From Nitrospirota bacterium (GTDB lineage: Bacteria > Nitrospirota > Leptospirillia > Leptospirillales > Leptospirillaceae), in assembly GCA_021801345.1 (NCBI GenBank), contig JAJYYA010000038.1:1-64000 (forward strand): a stretch of DNA of 64,000 nt. The letters run 5' to 3'. Position 1 is the first letter of the stretch, and every line of letters begins with the position of its first letter. The notes under the pieces were generated by a model. The model ran no database searches. It was given only the letters and a program-made list of their open reading frames with translations, and had not been told where the DNA came from. The translations under genes and the position numbers were made by a program. Below, piece by piece: positions 16,891 to 25,757 of this stretch.

Positions 16891-17933
16891 ATCTGGAAGT
16901 AGGCGGTCGTGCGATTTTTCCCGGCTTGCTTCGACTGGTACATCGCCTTGTCGGCGCGCTCTACCGTCTGCTGCCATTTCTGGCCGGGTTTGTGCACGTC
17001 TATGCCGATCGAGACGGTCACGGTTCCGATCGTCTTGTTGTCCTTCGATGAGAGAAGGGCGATCCGTTCGACGTTCTGGCGAATGTTCTCGGCGACGATA
17101 TGGGCCTTGTCGATAGGCGTGGACGGCAGGACGACGACGAACTCCTCCCCCCCATACCGGGCCACGATGTCCTCTCCCCGCGTCTTCCCCTTCAAAACCT
17201 GAGCAACGGCCTGAAGGATGCGGTCTCCCACCGAATGTCCGTGGTCATCGTTGATCTTCTTGAAGTTGTCGATGTCGATGAAGAGGACGGAGCACACTCC
17301 TGGACGGGACTCCTGGGCCTTGAGGCACTCGGTGATCCTCCGGTCGAAGCCGCGGCGGTTGATGACTCCCGTCAGCGGGTCGACGGACGACTCCTGCGCC
17401 GCCGCGCTCAGTTCGTTTTTGAGACTTTCGATCTCCTTCTGGCTCGTTCGGAGCTGGGTTTCGAGGGCATCGCTCGTTTCAAGCAGCTTTCTTGTCTCGC
17501 CGGCAAGGCGGGCGATGACGGTTTGAAGAAGTGCCGTATCCACGACCTCGGCTGTTTTGAGGGCGTTGTGCTGGGAGAGAATTCCGAAGCGGGCCTTTTG
17601 GGTATTTTCGACGGTCGTGTTTGCCGACCGGGACATCCGCTCGAGAATGGCAAGTATCTCATCGGTCAGGAGCTTTCTGGATTCGAGTGCGGGAAGGGCC
17701 TGTTCCGGGACGATAAACCCGTAATAGGCATTTTCGACGAGCGCGTCCGTCAGGGGGCCGGCGGCAAGGGCCTCGTCCACGGCCTTTTTGAGGGAGTCGT
17801 TAACGCCGGAGATATATTCGTAAACGACGGTGTAGTGGATCGGGGTGAAGGAGAGGCTCCACTCGGTCATTTTTCTGAGGACAAGCCTCAGAATTTCGGC
17901 ACTTTCTTCCTTTGTTTCCGGGTAACGGCCCAT
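16887..17933 (-). CDS. Diguanylate cyclase (GGEEF) with N-terminal helical domain
   Basis: About 348 residues from the ATG at 17933; the frame stays open for 36 more codons but with weaker start signals. The N-terminal helical region (1-215) includes the MTEWSLSFTPIHYTVVYEY segment seen in one family of cytoplasmic cyclases and a coiled coil just before the catalytic domain. The C-terminal GGDEF domain has DPLTGVINRRGF, FIDIDNFKKINDDHGH, the active motif RYGGEEF and an upstream RGED inhibitory site, so it should make c-di-GMP with product inhibition. It has no transmembrane segments. It converges on the large GGDEF/EAL gene, and the two stop codons share the palindrome CTAG. Confidence 0.9.
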   Translation of the reverse strand: MGRYPETKEESAEILRLVLRKMTEWSLSFTPIHYTVVYEYISGVNDSLKKAVDEALAAGPLTDALVENAYYGFIVPEQALPALESRKLLTDEILAILERMSRSANTTVENTQKARFGILSQHNALKTAEVVDTALLQTVIARLAGETRKLLETSDALETQLRTSQKEIESLKNELSAAAQESSVDPLTGVINRRGFDRRITECLKAQESRPGVCSVLFIDIDNFKKINDDHGHSVGDRILQAVAQVLKGKTRGEDIVARYGGEEFVVVLPSTPIDKAHIVAENIRQNVERIALLSSKDNKTIGTVTVSIGIDVHKPGQKWQQTVERADKAMYQSKQAGKNRTTAYFQI

Positions 17934-18023
17934 GATCGGTTCGACTCCAGTCGGGAGACAGTTGCCTTCCATTTGTGGGGGAGAATGGCCCCAGATATTG
18001 TCGGCCAGAGAGGGGAATGAAGT

Positions 18024-18055
18024 CAAAAAAAAAGGGCGCAAAGGCGCCCTTTTTT
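18024..18055 (-). terminator. Terminator of the thrS-infC-rpmI-rplT operon
   Basis: Stem GGGCGC (18034-18039) / GCGCCC (18044-18049) with an AAAG loop is flanked by an A-run on the left and a T-run on the right, so it can act in both directions. It lies just after rplT and before the cyclase gene. Confidence 0.85.
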
Positions 18056-18069
18056 ATGTTCGGGGATTC

Positions 18070-18423
18070 TCAGACGGCGGACTTGACCTTTTGGAGAAGG
18101 TCGGAGAAGACGGCCGGCTGATTGAGAGCCAGATCGGCAAGAATCTTGCGGTCGAGCCCGATGCCGAGCTTCTTGAGCCCGGAGATCAGACGGCTGTAGC
18201 TGATTCCCTGAGGCCGGCAGGCGGCGTTTATCCGCTGGATCCAGAGCCTCCGGAACTGACGTTTGTTGGCCTTTCGGTCGCGATAGGCGTAGGTGAGGCC
18301 TTTTTCGACCGTATGGCGGGCCGAGCGGTAGAGGCGGGAACGACCGCCCCAGTATCCCTTGGCCAGATCGAGTATCTTCTTTCTGCGGGCCCGAGTCTGC
18401 GGGCCGCCCTTGACGCGTGGCAT
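18070..18423 (-). CDS. rplT: 50S ribosomal protein L20
   Basis: 117 residues, the usual L20 length, a 23S rRNA-binding assembly protein. Highly basic N-terminus ([24 protein letters not shown]) and the conserved [13 protein letters not shown]-like and [15 protein letters not shown] blocks (here [15 protein letters not shown]). Last gene of the thrS-infC-rpmI-rplT operon, followed directly by a terminator. Confidence 0.98.
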   Translation of the reverse strand: MPRVKGGPQTRARRKKILDLAKGYWGGRSRLYRSARHTVEKGLTYAYRDRKANKRQFRRLWIQRINAACRPQGISYSRLISGLKKLGIGLDRKILADLALNQPAVFSDLLQKVKSAV

Positions 18424-18481
18424 GGTTCTTCCTCCTTGTGGTCCTCTTATGGCGCGCTATGACATCCTTTTGACGGGAGGA

Positions 18482-18682
18482 TCAGCCGTTTAAGTTGGCA
18501 AGGACCTTCTTTGCCTGGCCCTTTTCGAGGATGCCCGTCGAAAGAGAGCGAGTCCGCTTCGACGACTTCCCAGTCATCAGGTGACGCTTTCCCGACTGGT
18601 GGAACTTGACTTTTCCTGTTCCCGTGATGGAAAAGCGCTTTTTGGCTGCGCGCTTTGTCTTTAATGCCCGTCCTGTGGCCAC
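18482..18682 (-). CDS. rpmI: 50S ribosomal protein L35
   Basis: 66 residues, basic, with the L35 signatures TKRAAKKRFSITGTGKVK and GKRHLMTGKSSKR. GTG start preceded by GGAGAGTGTACG. The N-terminus reads MATGRALKTKRA in place of the common MPKMKTHKGA. It sits between infC and rplT in the standard order; the long spacer before it (18683-18787) could hold the autoregulatory leader found in many such operons. Confidence 0.96.
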   Translation of the reverse strand: MATGRALKTKRAAKKRFSITGTGKVKFHQSGKRHLMTGKSSKRTRSLSTGILEKGQAKKVLANLNG

Positions 18683-18787
18683 CGTACACTCTCCGATGTT
18701 AATGATGATAAGGTCGGCTCGAAAATCGCAATTTTTTAATTATATCGAAAAAAAACTCAGACAGCAATCCTTCTTTTCGGGTCGCTG

Positions 18788-19363
18788 TCAGTCCGAGGAT
18801 TGAGGCGGATCTTCCTGGAAAACGTCTCCGTCCTCTTTCCCCGACGGGCGGGGAGGATTGGCTGGAGCCAGGACCATCGTCATGTTTGATCCCTCCATCT
18901 TGGGAGGAGCCTCCACGATGGCCTTGGCCCCCAGGGAGGAGATCATCTTCTTGAGAAGTTCGGCCCCGACTTCGTAGCGGACCATCTCGCGTCCCCGAAA
19001 GACCAGCGATACCTTGGCCTTGTTCCCTTCCTCGAGAAAACGCTCGACATAGTGGATCTTGATTCCCAGATCATGCTCGTTGATGTGGGGACGAAACTTG
19101 AGTTCCTTCACCTGTCCTGTCCGTTGGTGCTGCTTCATGGAGTGGAGCTTCTTGCTCTGCTCGTACTGGAATTTTCCGAAGTCCATGAGCTTGCACACGG
19201 GGGGTTTGGCGTTGGGAGAGACCTCGACGAGGTCATAGCCGGTTTCCTCGGCCTTCTTGATTGCCACATTGGTGGGGACGATTCCGACCTGTTCCCCGTC
19301 GGCCCCGATGAGACGGACTTCCTTTGTCTTGATCTCGTGGTTGATGCGCGTCTTCTGGTTAAT
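18788..19363 (-). CDS. infC: Translation initiation factor IF-3 (ATT start)
   Basis: 191 residues when started at the ATT at 19363. The reading from there is INQKTRINHEIKTKEVRL, exactly the expected IF3 N-terminus, whereas the first ATG/GTG frame (19267) would remove 32 conserved residues. AAAGGGGG precedes the ATT by 6 bases. IF3 uses rare AUU/AUA/AUC starts to autoregulate, so this is the family norm. N-domain, linker (QSKKLHSMKQHQR) and C-domain (KELKFRPHINEHDLGIK, VSLVFRGREM) are complete, with a short acidic C-terminal tail. The start overlaps the thrS stop codon (GATTAA). Confidence 0.96.
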   Translation of the reverse strand: MNQKTRINHEIKTKEVRLIGADGEQVGIVPTNVAIKKAEETGYDLVEVSPNAKPPVCKLMDFGKFQYEQSKKLHSMKQHQRTGQVKELKFRPHINEHDLGIKIHYVERFLEEGNKAKVSLVFRGREMVRYEVGAELLKKMISSLGAKAIVEAPPKMEGSNMTMVLAPANPPRPSGKEDGDVFQEDPPQSSD

Positions 19364-21176
19364 CAGAAACCCCCTTTGAGTGAGTTGTGCGACCGGATTC
19401 GAGTCCGGAGGCCGTGTTCAATGAAAGGCCGGAGCGAATCTCTTCCGCCACAGATGTCAGGGCCTCCTTCCAGGGAAGGGCCCCTCCGGCCTGTCCGTCG
19501 CGGTTTCTTACGGAAACCGTTTGTTCCTCCGCTTCGCGATCTCCCATGATCCACATCTGGGGGATTTTCATCATTTGGGCCTCCCGGATCTTGGCCCCTA
19601 TCTTTTCGTTCCGGAAGTCGGTGAAGACGCGAATTCCTGCATTCTGGAGCTCGGAAGCGAGTGTCGTCGCATAGGGGATGTGCCGATCGGCGATCGTAAG
19701 GAGCGCGACCTGTTCGGGCGCAAGCCAGAGAGGAAAGGCCCCCTTGAAGTGTTCGACGAGAATGCCGAAGAAGCGCTCGACCGACCCGAGAAGGGCCCGG
19801 TGGATCATGATGGGGCGGACGGCGTTTCCGGAGGAGTCGCGGTAGGTAATGTCGAACTTCTCGGGAAGATTGAAGTCGACCTGAATGGTCGAAAGCTGCC
19901 AGGTTCGTCCGAGAACATCGTGAAACTTCATGTCGATCTTGGGGCCGTAAAAGACGCCTTCGCCCGGATCGATCTCGTAAGGGATCCCGGCGGTCTTCAG
20001 AGCCTCCTCGAGCGCGCCTGTGGCCAGAGCCCAGTTCTCGTCGCTGCCGACCGACCCCTCGGGGCGGGTGGAGAGGTAGACCGAGCGGTTCGTGAAGCCG
20101 AAAGGGGAGAGCATCTCGTCGACGAGCGTCAGAACCTTGCCGATCTCGGAGGCAATGTCCTCTGGCCGGCAAAAGATGTGGGCGTCGTCTTGTGTAAATC
20201 CCCGCACTCTCAGGAGGCCGTGAAGTGTTCCTGAACGTTCGTACCGGTAGACCGTTCCGAGTTCGGCCAGACGAACGGGAAGGTCCCGATAGCTCCGGAC
20301 GGACTCCTTGAAGATCAGGATGTGGAAGGGGCAGTTCATCGGCTTGAGCTCGAACTCGGAACCTTCGATCTCCATGGGGGAGAACATGCTGTCCCGGTAA
20401 AAATCCCAGTGGCCCGACTGTTTCCAGAGGTCGAGGCGGGCGATATGCGGGGTGTAGACGTACTGGTATCCGTGCCGGTCGTGGCGGGTCTTCCAGATCT
20501 CCTCGATGACGCGGCGGACCTTTGCGCCCCTCGGGAGCCAGAGAACCATTCCGGCCCCATTTTCGTCGAGGGTCCGGAAAAAGCCCTGTTCCTTGCCGAT
20601 CTTTCTGTGGTCTCTCTGTCGGATCTCTTCGAGTCGTTCGAGATAGGCGTCGAGTTCCTTCTGTGTATGGAAGGCCGTTCCATAGATCCGCTGGAGGGAG
20701 GGATTTGTTTCGATTCCTTTCCAGTAGGCGCCTGACGAGGACAGAAGTTTGACGGCTCCGATCATTGCCGTATCCGGCAGGTGGGGGCCCCGGCAGAGGT
20801 CGGTGAACTCTCCTTGATCATAGACGGTGATCTCGGCATCCGACGGGATGGAATGAAGAATCTCGAGCTTGAATGGCTCTCCCGATTTCTCAAAGAGATC
20901 GCGAGCCTGCTCGCGGGAGAGGGGACGGCGCACGATAGGGGCTCCGGCGGAAATAATTTTCCGCATTTCCTCTTCGATCTTTTCGAGATCCTGAGGCGAA
21001 AAGGGACGGTCAAAGCGGAAGTCGTAATAGAAGCCTTCCTCTGTGGCGGGGCCGATGCCTACCTGAGCGGAAGGAAAAAGGCGTTTCACTGCCTGGGCAA
21101 GAACATGGGCGGCACTGTGCCGAAGAGCTACAAGGTCACCATGGGAGCCGACGGGCTCCCGCTTGTCAGAGTTCAA
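19359..21176 (-). CDS. thrS: Threonyl-tRNA synthetase lacking the TGS domain
   Basis: 605 residues, started at TTG with AAAGGATCCC upstream; an in-frame TGA about ten codons upstream rules out a longer N-terminus. The protein begins directly with the editing domain: RHSAAHVLA (His20, His24) and DLCRGPH. The catalytic class II core has zinc-ligand motifs PMNCPFHI, DDAHIFC and MIHRALLGS, followed by the anticodon domain (PEQVALLTIADRH). The TGS domain at the start of E. coli ThrRS is absent. First gene of the thrS-infC-rpmI-rplT operon. No T-box sequence is visible upstream. Confidence 0.96.
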   Translation of the reverse strand: MNSDKREPVGSHGDLVALRHSAAHVLAQAVKRLFPSAQVGIGPATEEGFYYDFRFDRPFSPQDLEKIEEEMRKIISAGAPIVRRPLSREQARDLFEKSGEPFKLEILHSIPSDAEITVYDQGEFTDLCRGPHLPDTAMIGAVKLLSSSGAYWKGIETNPSLQRIYGTAFHTQKELDAYLERLEEIRQRDHRKIGKEQGFFRTLDENGAGMVLWLPRGAKVRRVIEEIWKTRHDRHGYQYVYTPHIARLDLWKQSGHWDFYRDSMFSPMEIEGSEFELKPMNCPFHILIFKESVRSYRDLPVRLAELGTVYRYERSGTLHGLLRVRGFTQDDAHIFCRPEDIASEIGKVLTLVDEMLSPFGFTNRSVYLSTRPEGSVGSDENWALATGALEEALKTAGIPYEIDPGEGVFYGPKIDMKFHDVLGRTWQLSTIQVDFNLPEKFDITYRDSSGNAVRPIMIHRALLGSVERFFGILVEHFKGAFPLWLAPEQVALLTIADRHIPYATTLASELQNAGIRVFTDFRNEKIGAKIREAQMMKIPQMWIMGDREAEEQTVSVRNRDGQAGGALPWKEALTSVAEEIRSGLSLNTASGLESGRTTHSKGVSD

Positions 21177-21567
21177 GGGATCCTTTCCTGTTTGGTCTTT
21201 CGGGCAAGATGATCACAGCGTCTTCGAAAAGTCTCCTGATTTAAATGATAGATGAGAAGAAGAAGGAAGACAATGGCCCCGGGTTTGAGGCGGGAGGGAA
21301 GAGGAGCGGGCTTCCTCTCCCCCCTCCTCGGGAGGCTTTACAAATCATGAAAAAAAAACTATAAATTGGTTTCAGATTTCCCCGACAATATCTCTTCTAT
21401 AGATAAGAAGTCTCCAGAGGCTCTCCCATACTCCGGGTAGCCTGCGGCACGAGAGTTTGCTTTGCCGCTGCGACCTGTCCGGGGCGGTATGTTTGTCCGT
21501 CCGAAGGCTGTAAGTCTTCCGGAAGTCTTGTGACGCGGGGGTTCCCGCCCAACAGAAAAGGACTGTC
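21177..21567. other. Divergent intergenic region with a long structured leader
   Basis: About 390 bases between divergent thrS and a porin-like gene. The 21400-21567 part, leading into the plus-strand gene, holds several inverted repeats: CTTCCGGAAG near 21509-21525 and GCGGG-GGTT-CCCGC near 21535-21548, just upstream of the AAAAGGA ribosome binding site. I do not recognise a known riboswitch class. AT-rich stretches around 21345-21410 could hold promoters for both genes, but no clear pair stands out. Confidence 0.4.
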
Positions 21568-22482
21568 TTGAAAAGAGAAGGTCAGGGATCTCTTCCGCCG
21601 GATGCGGCACAGAAAGTTCTTTTTTCCTTCCTGCTCTTTTTCTTGGTACTGATCTCTTTTGGGGGGCTTCGGCCCGAGGCGGCCTGTGCCGACCCCTTCC
21701 GCGACTTTATCATCTACCCCTACGAAACGCCCGAACAGGGTGAGATCAGCCTTGGGACCTGGCAGACGGTCCTTCTTCCCAACAAGACGGCCGAGTCGGT
21801 CTACGGCGCAAATATCCGGAATGCCGACCTCCTCTTCTCGACCTATGTCGTCGAGTTCGGTGTCACGGACTGGTGGACGCTGGGGACCTATGTGGACTTT
21901 ATTGCCGGAGGGGGGCAGACCTACTCCTACCTTCAGACGCGCGCCATCACCACCCGGCTTCGTCTCCCTCGCATTCCCGATTTTATCGATCCGGCCGTCC
22001 AGATCGAGTACTGGGCTCCGGGTGGAGGGACTGGCATGCAGTCCTTCCTCGATATCATCCTGATCGCGGAGAAGAAGGTCGACCGCTTTATTTTCGATGT
22101 CAACGGAAGCTTCATGTTTGCCACAGATGGCTCCGAACCCAACTATCCCCCGGAGTTCTCCTACTCGGCAGGACTTTACTATCTTCTTGCCGACAATGTG
22201 AACGCAGGGATCGAAGCCTTCGGGGAGGATGGGTCCATCAACAATATGGGGCCTCTCGGCGGGCCTCCGTCACAGTATCTCGCGATGCAGCAGCAGTTCA
22301 TCTTCCAGAGCTGGAACTTTGCCATCGGAGACCACATCGACTGGAATATCGGCGTGGGAACGGGCTTGACGCCGGTAAGTTCCCCCTTTGCCGTCAAGAC
22401 GATCTTCGAGTACCACTTCAAGCCCTTTGACTTTGGGGAAAAGGAAGGCGAGAAGTACAAGGAGGAGCAAAACGTTCACTAG
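21568..22482 (+). CDS. Outer-membrane porin-like protein
   Basis: 304-residue exported protein with a TTG start and AAAAGGA seven bases upstream. Signal peptide about residues 16-41 (ending EAACA-D). The mature part is rich in alternating aromatic and polar strands (WWTLGTYVDFIAGG, YWAPGGG, FEYHFKPF) typical of an outer-membrane barrel, with a charged KEEQNVH end and no C-terminal aromatic residue. It resembles the barrel protein at 844-1974 in style (FKPF segment, GDxIxxN pattern), suggesting related families. Substrate unknown. Confidence 0.7.
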   Translation: MKREGQGSLPPDAAQKVLFSFLLFFLVLISFGGLRPEAACADPFRDFIIYPYETPEQGEISLGTWQTVLLPNKTAESVYGANIRNADLLFSTYVVEFGVTDWWTLGTYVDFIAGGGQTYSYLQTRAITTRLRLPRIPDFIDPAVQIEYWAPGGGTGMQSFLDIILIAEKKVDRFIFDVNGSFMFATDGSEPNYPPEFSYSAGLYYLLADNVNAGIEAFGEDGSINNMGPLGGPPSQYLAMQQQFIFQSWNFAIGDHIDWNIGVGTGLTPVSSPFAVKTIFEYHFKPFDFGEKEGEKYKEEQNVH

Positions 22483-22488
22483 AGCCAG

Positions 22489-22517
22489 TCTCCGGGGCGC
22501 TTGCGGAGCCCCGGAGA
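22489..22517 (+). terminator. Terminator-like hairpin
   Basis: Perfect 10-base stem TCTCCGGGGC/GCCCCGGAGA with a 9-base loop, directly after the porin-like gene. The following T content is weak. It also shows that the next gene must start downstream of it. Confidence 0.6.
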
Positions 22518-22578
22518 TTGGGTTATTCTGACTCCCATGAGCTTGCGCAAAGGGTCCCGTCAAAATGATTGTCCCGAT

Positions 22579-23628
22579 ATGATCTCAAAAATGGCTTGCC
22601 CTTCGTCTTTCTTTGCCACCGCCTCTGTATGGAGCCTGCTGACACTCTTGATTTTCGGTGGATGTCAGAAGCCGCAGGCCGCTAGCATCCCAGCAATAAC
22701 TCTTCCCCCGGGAACCCCCTTTCTCCTCGAACAGCCTCCCGTGCCGGCACCTTCTGCCAGCGGCGAGCCCTATGTTGGCGTTCTCTCGGGGATTGCCACA
22801 AGTGGCGGAGCCCTTGTGGTCTCCGGGTATCAGGGAACACTCCTGAGACGTAAGGGATCGGGGGGGCCGTGGGTACGCCTTGACGTTCCGGGAGGGCGGG
22901 ATCTCTACGGAGTTGTCCAGGCTCCCGGTGGAACACTCTGGGCTTACGGGGACAGAGGGATCCTCCTTCGCTCTTCCGACCGGGGAGCGCACTGGTCGAC
23001 GGTTACGCTTCCCTCTGCTCCCCGATTTCTCTCGGCGGCCTCTTTTCCTGACGCTCGGACGGGATTCATCGCCGGGGCGTCAGGGGCCCTCTATCGGACA
23101 ACCGATGGGGGGGACCACTGGGCTCCTGTCTCTCTTCCGACAAAGAAAAATCTGTACGCGGTGGTTTTTCTCGACCCAATGCACGGTCTTGTCGCGGGCT
23201 GGCACCAGACCCTTCTTCGGACTTCCGACGGGGGGAGTTCCTGGCAGCCGGTCGAGATCTCCATCCAGAAGGTGACCCGGCAAAAGCCCTCGTACAATGC
23301 ATTTTGGTTCGATGGACATCGGCTTCTTCTCGCCGGCGACCACGGGCTTCTTTTCTCTTCGGATGACGGCGGGGGGAAGTTCGTCTCCATCGAGACCGGA
23401 ACCCTTCGAGATCTTTATGGCGTCTGTCAGACAGCCGCGGGACGCGTGGCCGTCGCAGGGGAGGCGGGGACATTTCTTCTCATGACACCCCGTGCGGGAG
23501 GGCAGTGGACGGTCTCCTCGCCGCTGGGGGCTTTTCACGCGGCCGACTTTCTAGGGATCTCCTGCGGAAGCACCCATGTCCGTCTTGTGGGGTCGAAAAA
23601 CGCTGTCGTCCTTCCTTCGAACCAATAG
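22579..23628 (+). CDS. YCF48/BNR-type beta-propeller lipoprotein
   Basis: About 349 residues. The start is uncertain: ATG at 22537, 22579 and 22591 all precede the signal sequence and none has a strong ribosome binding site; I use 22579. Lipobox IFGGC gives a lipidated Cys. The mature protein has repeated propeller blades with the Asp-box/BNR pattern: SSDRGAHW, TTDGGDHW, TSDGGSSW, SSDDGGGKF, and intervening YGVVQAPGGTLWAYGDRGILL-type strands. This resembles YCF48/Hcf136-like proteins, which act as assembly factors for membrane complexes or as extracytoplasmic binding scaffolds. No specific partner is evident. Confidence 0.8.
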   Translation: MISKMACPSSFFATASVWSLLTLLIFGGCQKPQAASIPAITLPPGTPFLLEQPPVPAPSASGEPYVGVLSGIATSGGALVVSGYQGTLLRRKGSGGPWVRLDVPGGRDLYGVVQAPGGTLWAYGDRGILLRSSDRGAHWSTVTLPSAPRFLSAASFPDARTGFIAGASGALYRTTDGGDHWAPVSLPTKKNLYAVVFLDPMHGLVAGWHQTLLRTSDGGSSWQPVEISIQKVTRQKPSYNAFWFDGHRLLLAGDHGLLFSSDDGGGKFVSIETGTLRDLYGVCQTAAGRVAVAGEAGTFLLMTPRAGGQWTVSSPLGAFHAADFLGISCGSTHVRLVGSKNAVVLPSNQ

Positions 23629-23703
23629 TCGCAGAAATCCCTTCCCCGATCTTCCTCTGGATTTTTCGGAGGGCTTGCCCGCTCATGTCTATCCGGAGGT
23701 CCC

Positions 23704-25674
23704 ATGGCTCTCTTTAAGATTTACCATCATACGCGGACCGGAATTGCGCGTTTTAATACGACGGTGCTCCGAAAGGTGGTGGGCCTTGGCGCCCTCTACT
23801 CGACCGGGTATGGTGACGTCGGCTCCTCCATCTACTACGCTCTCGGGATCACAACGATCTACGCCGGGGGGGCGGCCTTTCTTGCCATTGGGGTCGCGGG
23901 CCTCTTTTTCATCGCCACAGTCCTCTCCTATGCAGAGCTCTCCAGCGCCATCCCCGAGGGGGGAGGCTCGTCCCTTTTTGCGCGAAGGGCCTTCGGGGAC
24001 GGTTGGGCTTTCTTTACGGGCTGGGCCCTTCTTCTTGACTATATTCTGACGCTGGCGATCAGCGCCTTCTCGGTCGGTCCCTATCTCGGCTATTTTTTTC
24101 CGATATTCAAGACAAACCCCCAGATCAATGTGACCTTTACGGGGCTTCTGATCCTTTCCCTGGTGATCCTGAACATCGTCGGTCTCAAGGAGTCTTCCTG
24201 GTTCAGCCTCATGCTGGCCGGATTCGACGTGATCACCCAGGTCTCCCTCATGACCATGGGGGTTTTCTTTCTCTTCAATGCCCATACCATTTGGACTCAG
24301 TTTACGCTCGGAACAGCTCCCACCTGGCACAACTTTCTCTATGGCATTTCGATCGCCATGGTGGCCTATACCGGGATCGAAGCGATCAGTCAGATGGCAG
24401 GAGAGGCAAAAAATGCGGAGAAGCTGGTCCCCCGTGCCATGTTCATGACCATGGGGACGACCATTCTTCTCTACTCGGGAATCTCTCTGGTGGCCCTGTC
24501 GGCGATGAAGCCGGAGATCCTGTCGACGACCTGGGTCAATGACCCTATCGCCGGAATCGCCAATGCCATGCCGGTGGTGGGACATTTTCTCGCCCCCTGG
24601 GTGGCCATCCTCGGTGCGACGATCCTGACTGTGGCCGCCAATGCGGGGCTGATCGGCGTCTCTCGTCTCGCCTACTCGATGTCGAACAATCTTCTCATTT
24701 CTCCGGTTTTCCACAAGACGAGCGCCAAGTACAAGACGCCGATGATCTCGATCGGAATCTTCGGCACCCTCGCCGCCCTTATCGTGGCCTTTTTTCCCTA
24801 CCTCGACATTCTTGCCGACCTTTACAACTATGGGGCGATGCTCTCTTTTTCCATGACTCATCTGGCTCTTATATTTCTCAGGAAAAAGGAGCCGGACCTT
24901 CCCCGCCCCTTCCGTGTGCCCCTGTCCATCCACATCTCGGGCTGGGAGATCCCTCTTCCGACAGTTTTTGGCTTTTTGGGGACCTTCGGCGTCTTTCTGA
25001 TGGTTCTTCTCTTCCACAAATATGGCCGGGTCTTCGGAACGATCTGGATGGCCGTCGGGATTGCTTACTATCTTTGGTTTCGGCGTAAGGAGTCCCTTCC
25101 GGTCATGGATCGGGTCACGATTACGGAAGTCGCCAACGACATGCCTGAAGCCAAGCCGCACAGGCATATTCTCGTCGCGACCTCTCCGACGAGGCCCTCC
25201 CCGATGATCAGGGATGTTCTCAAGGTTGCCAAGGCCGACAACGCCAAAGTGACGGTCATCTCCGTTCTTGAAATTCCTCTGGCGCTTCCCCTCGATGCTC
25301 CTTTAGTCGAGGAGGAGGTTGTCGCCCGGCATACGCTGGATCTTTGTCAGGCGATCGGGATGGAGGAGGATGTTCTCGTCGATACGATTCTTGCAAGGGG
25401 ACGGGCGATCGGTCCGGTGCTCAACATGCAGATCCGGCGGCTTGGAGCCGATACGGTGGTGTTGAACGATACGGGAAGCTCCCTGGCGGCGGCCGTCCTG
25501 GGAGCGATTCGGAGATCCGCCAACACGGTCATGATCTGGACATTTCAGATCTACTCCGGTGCCGGTCTTTCTCCCACACCGCGTTCTCGGATCTCAGGGG
25601 AGACGCCGATCATTAGCACGACACCCAGCGGGGGGCACTCGGAAGAGGCGGGAAGGGCCTCGGCTCCCAAATAA
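23704..25674 (+). CDS. APC-family amino acid permease with C-terminal UspA domain
   Basis: 656 residues with GGAGG six bases before the ATG. About twelve hydrophobic segments (residues 25-465) show APC-superfamily hallmarks: GLGALYSTGYGDVGSSIYYALG in helix 1, AELSSAIPEGGGSS, and GIEAISQMAGEAKN after helix 5. From about residue 490 (HRHILVATSPTRPSPMIRDVLKVAK) a soluble universal-stress-protein-like domain follows, ending near SLAAAVLGAIRRSANTVMIW; the last 50 residues are low complexity. Expected role is amino acid or polyamine uptake or exchange across the inner membrane, with the UspA part possibly sensing ATP or stress. Possibly linked to acid resistance, but nothing in the sequence proves the substrate. 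Confidence 0.88.
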   Translation: MALFKIYHHTRTGIARFNTTVLRKVVGLGALYSTGYGDVGSSIYYALGITTIYAGGAAFLAIGVAGLFFIATVLSYAELSSAIPEGGGSSLFARRAFGDGWAFFTGWALLLDYILTLAISAFSVGPYLGYFFPIFKTNPQINVTFTGLLILSLVILNIVGLKESSWFSLMLAGFDVITQVSLMTMGVFFLFNAHTIWTQFTLGTAPTWHNFLYGISIAMVAYTGIEAISQMAGEAKNAEKLVPRAMFMTMGTTILLYSGISLVALSAMKPEILSTTWVNDPIAGIANAMPVVGHFLAPWVAILGATILTVAANAGLIGVSRLAYSMSNNLLISPVFHKTSAKYKTPMISIGIFGTLAALIVAFFPYLDILADLYNYGAMLSFSMTHLALIFLRKKEPDLPRPFRVPLSIHISGWEIPLPTVFGFLGTFGVFLMVLLFHKYGRVFGTIWMAVGIAYYLWFRRKESLPVMDRVTITEVANDMPEAKPHRHILVATSPTRPSPMIRDVLKVAKADNAKVTVISVLEIPLALPLDAPLVEEEVVARHTLDLCQAIGMEEDVLVDTILARGRAIGPVLNMQIRRLGADTVVLNDTGSSLAAAVLGAIRRSANTVMIWTFQIYSGAGLSPTPRSRISGETPIISTTPSGGHSEEAGRASAPK

Positions 25675-25682
25675 TCCCAAAA

Positions 25683-25704
25683 CGGCATCGGGTCAGGGAT
25701 GCCG
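25683..25704 (+). terminator. Weak hairpin after the permease gene
   Basis: Stem CGGCATC/GATGCCG with an 8-base loop just after the permease stop and before the convergent fur gene. No T-run follows, so function as a terminator is uncertain. Confidence 0.3.
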
Positions 25705-25757
25705 CCCGACATCTGCGTATTTGAAAGGTGAATGAATGAAGGAGGAGGCCGTTTTTC

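Noticed and set aside
21177-21360. T-box leader upstream of thrS
   Set aside because: No T-box sequence or specifier-loop arrangement recognised.
21400-21567. Cobalamin or c-di-GMP riboswitch before the porin-like gene
   Set aside because: Fragments looked suggestive but the conserved cores do not match.
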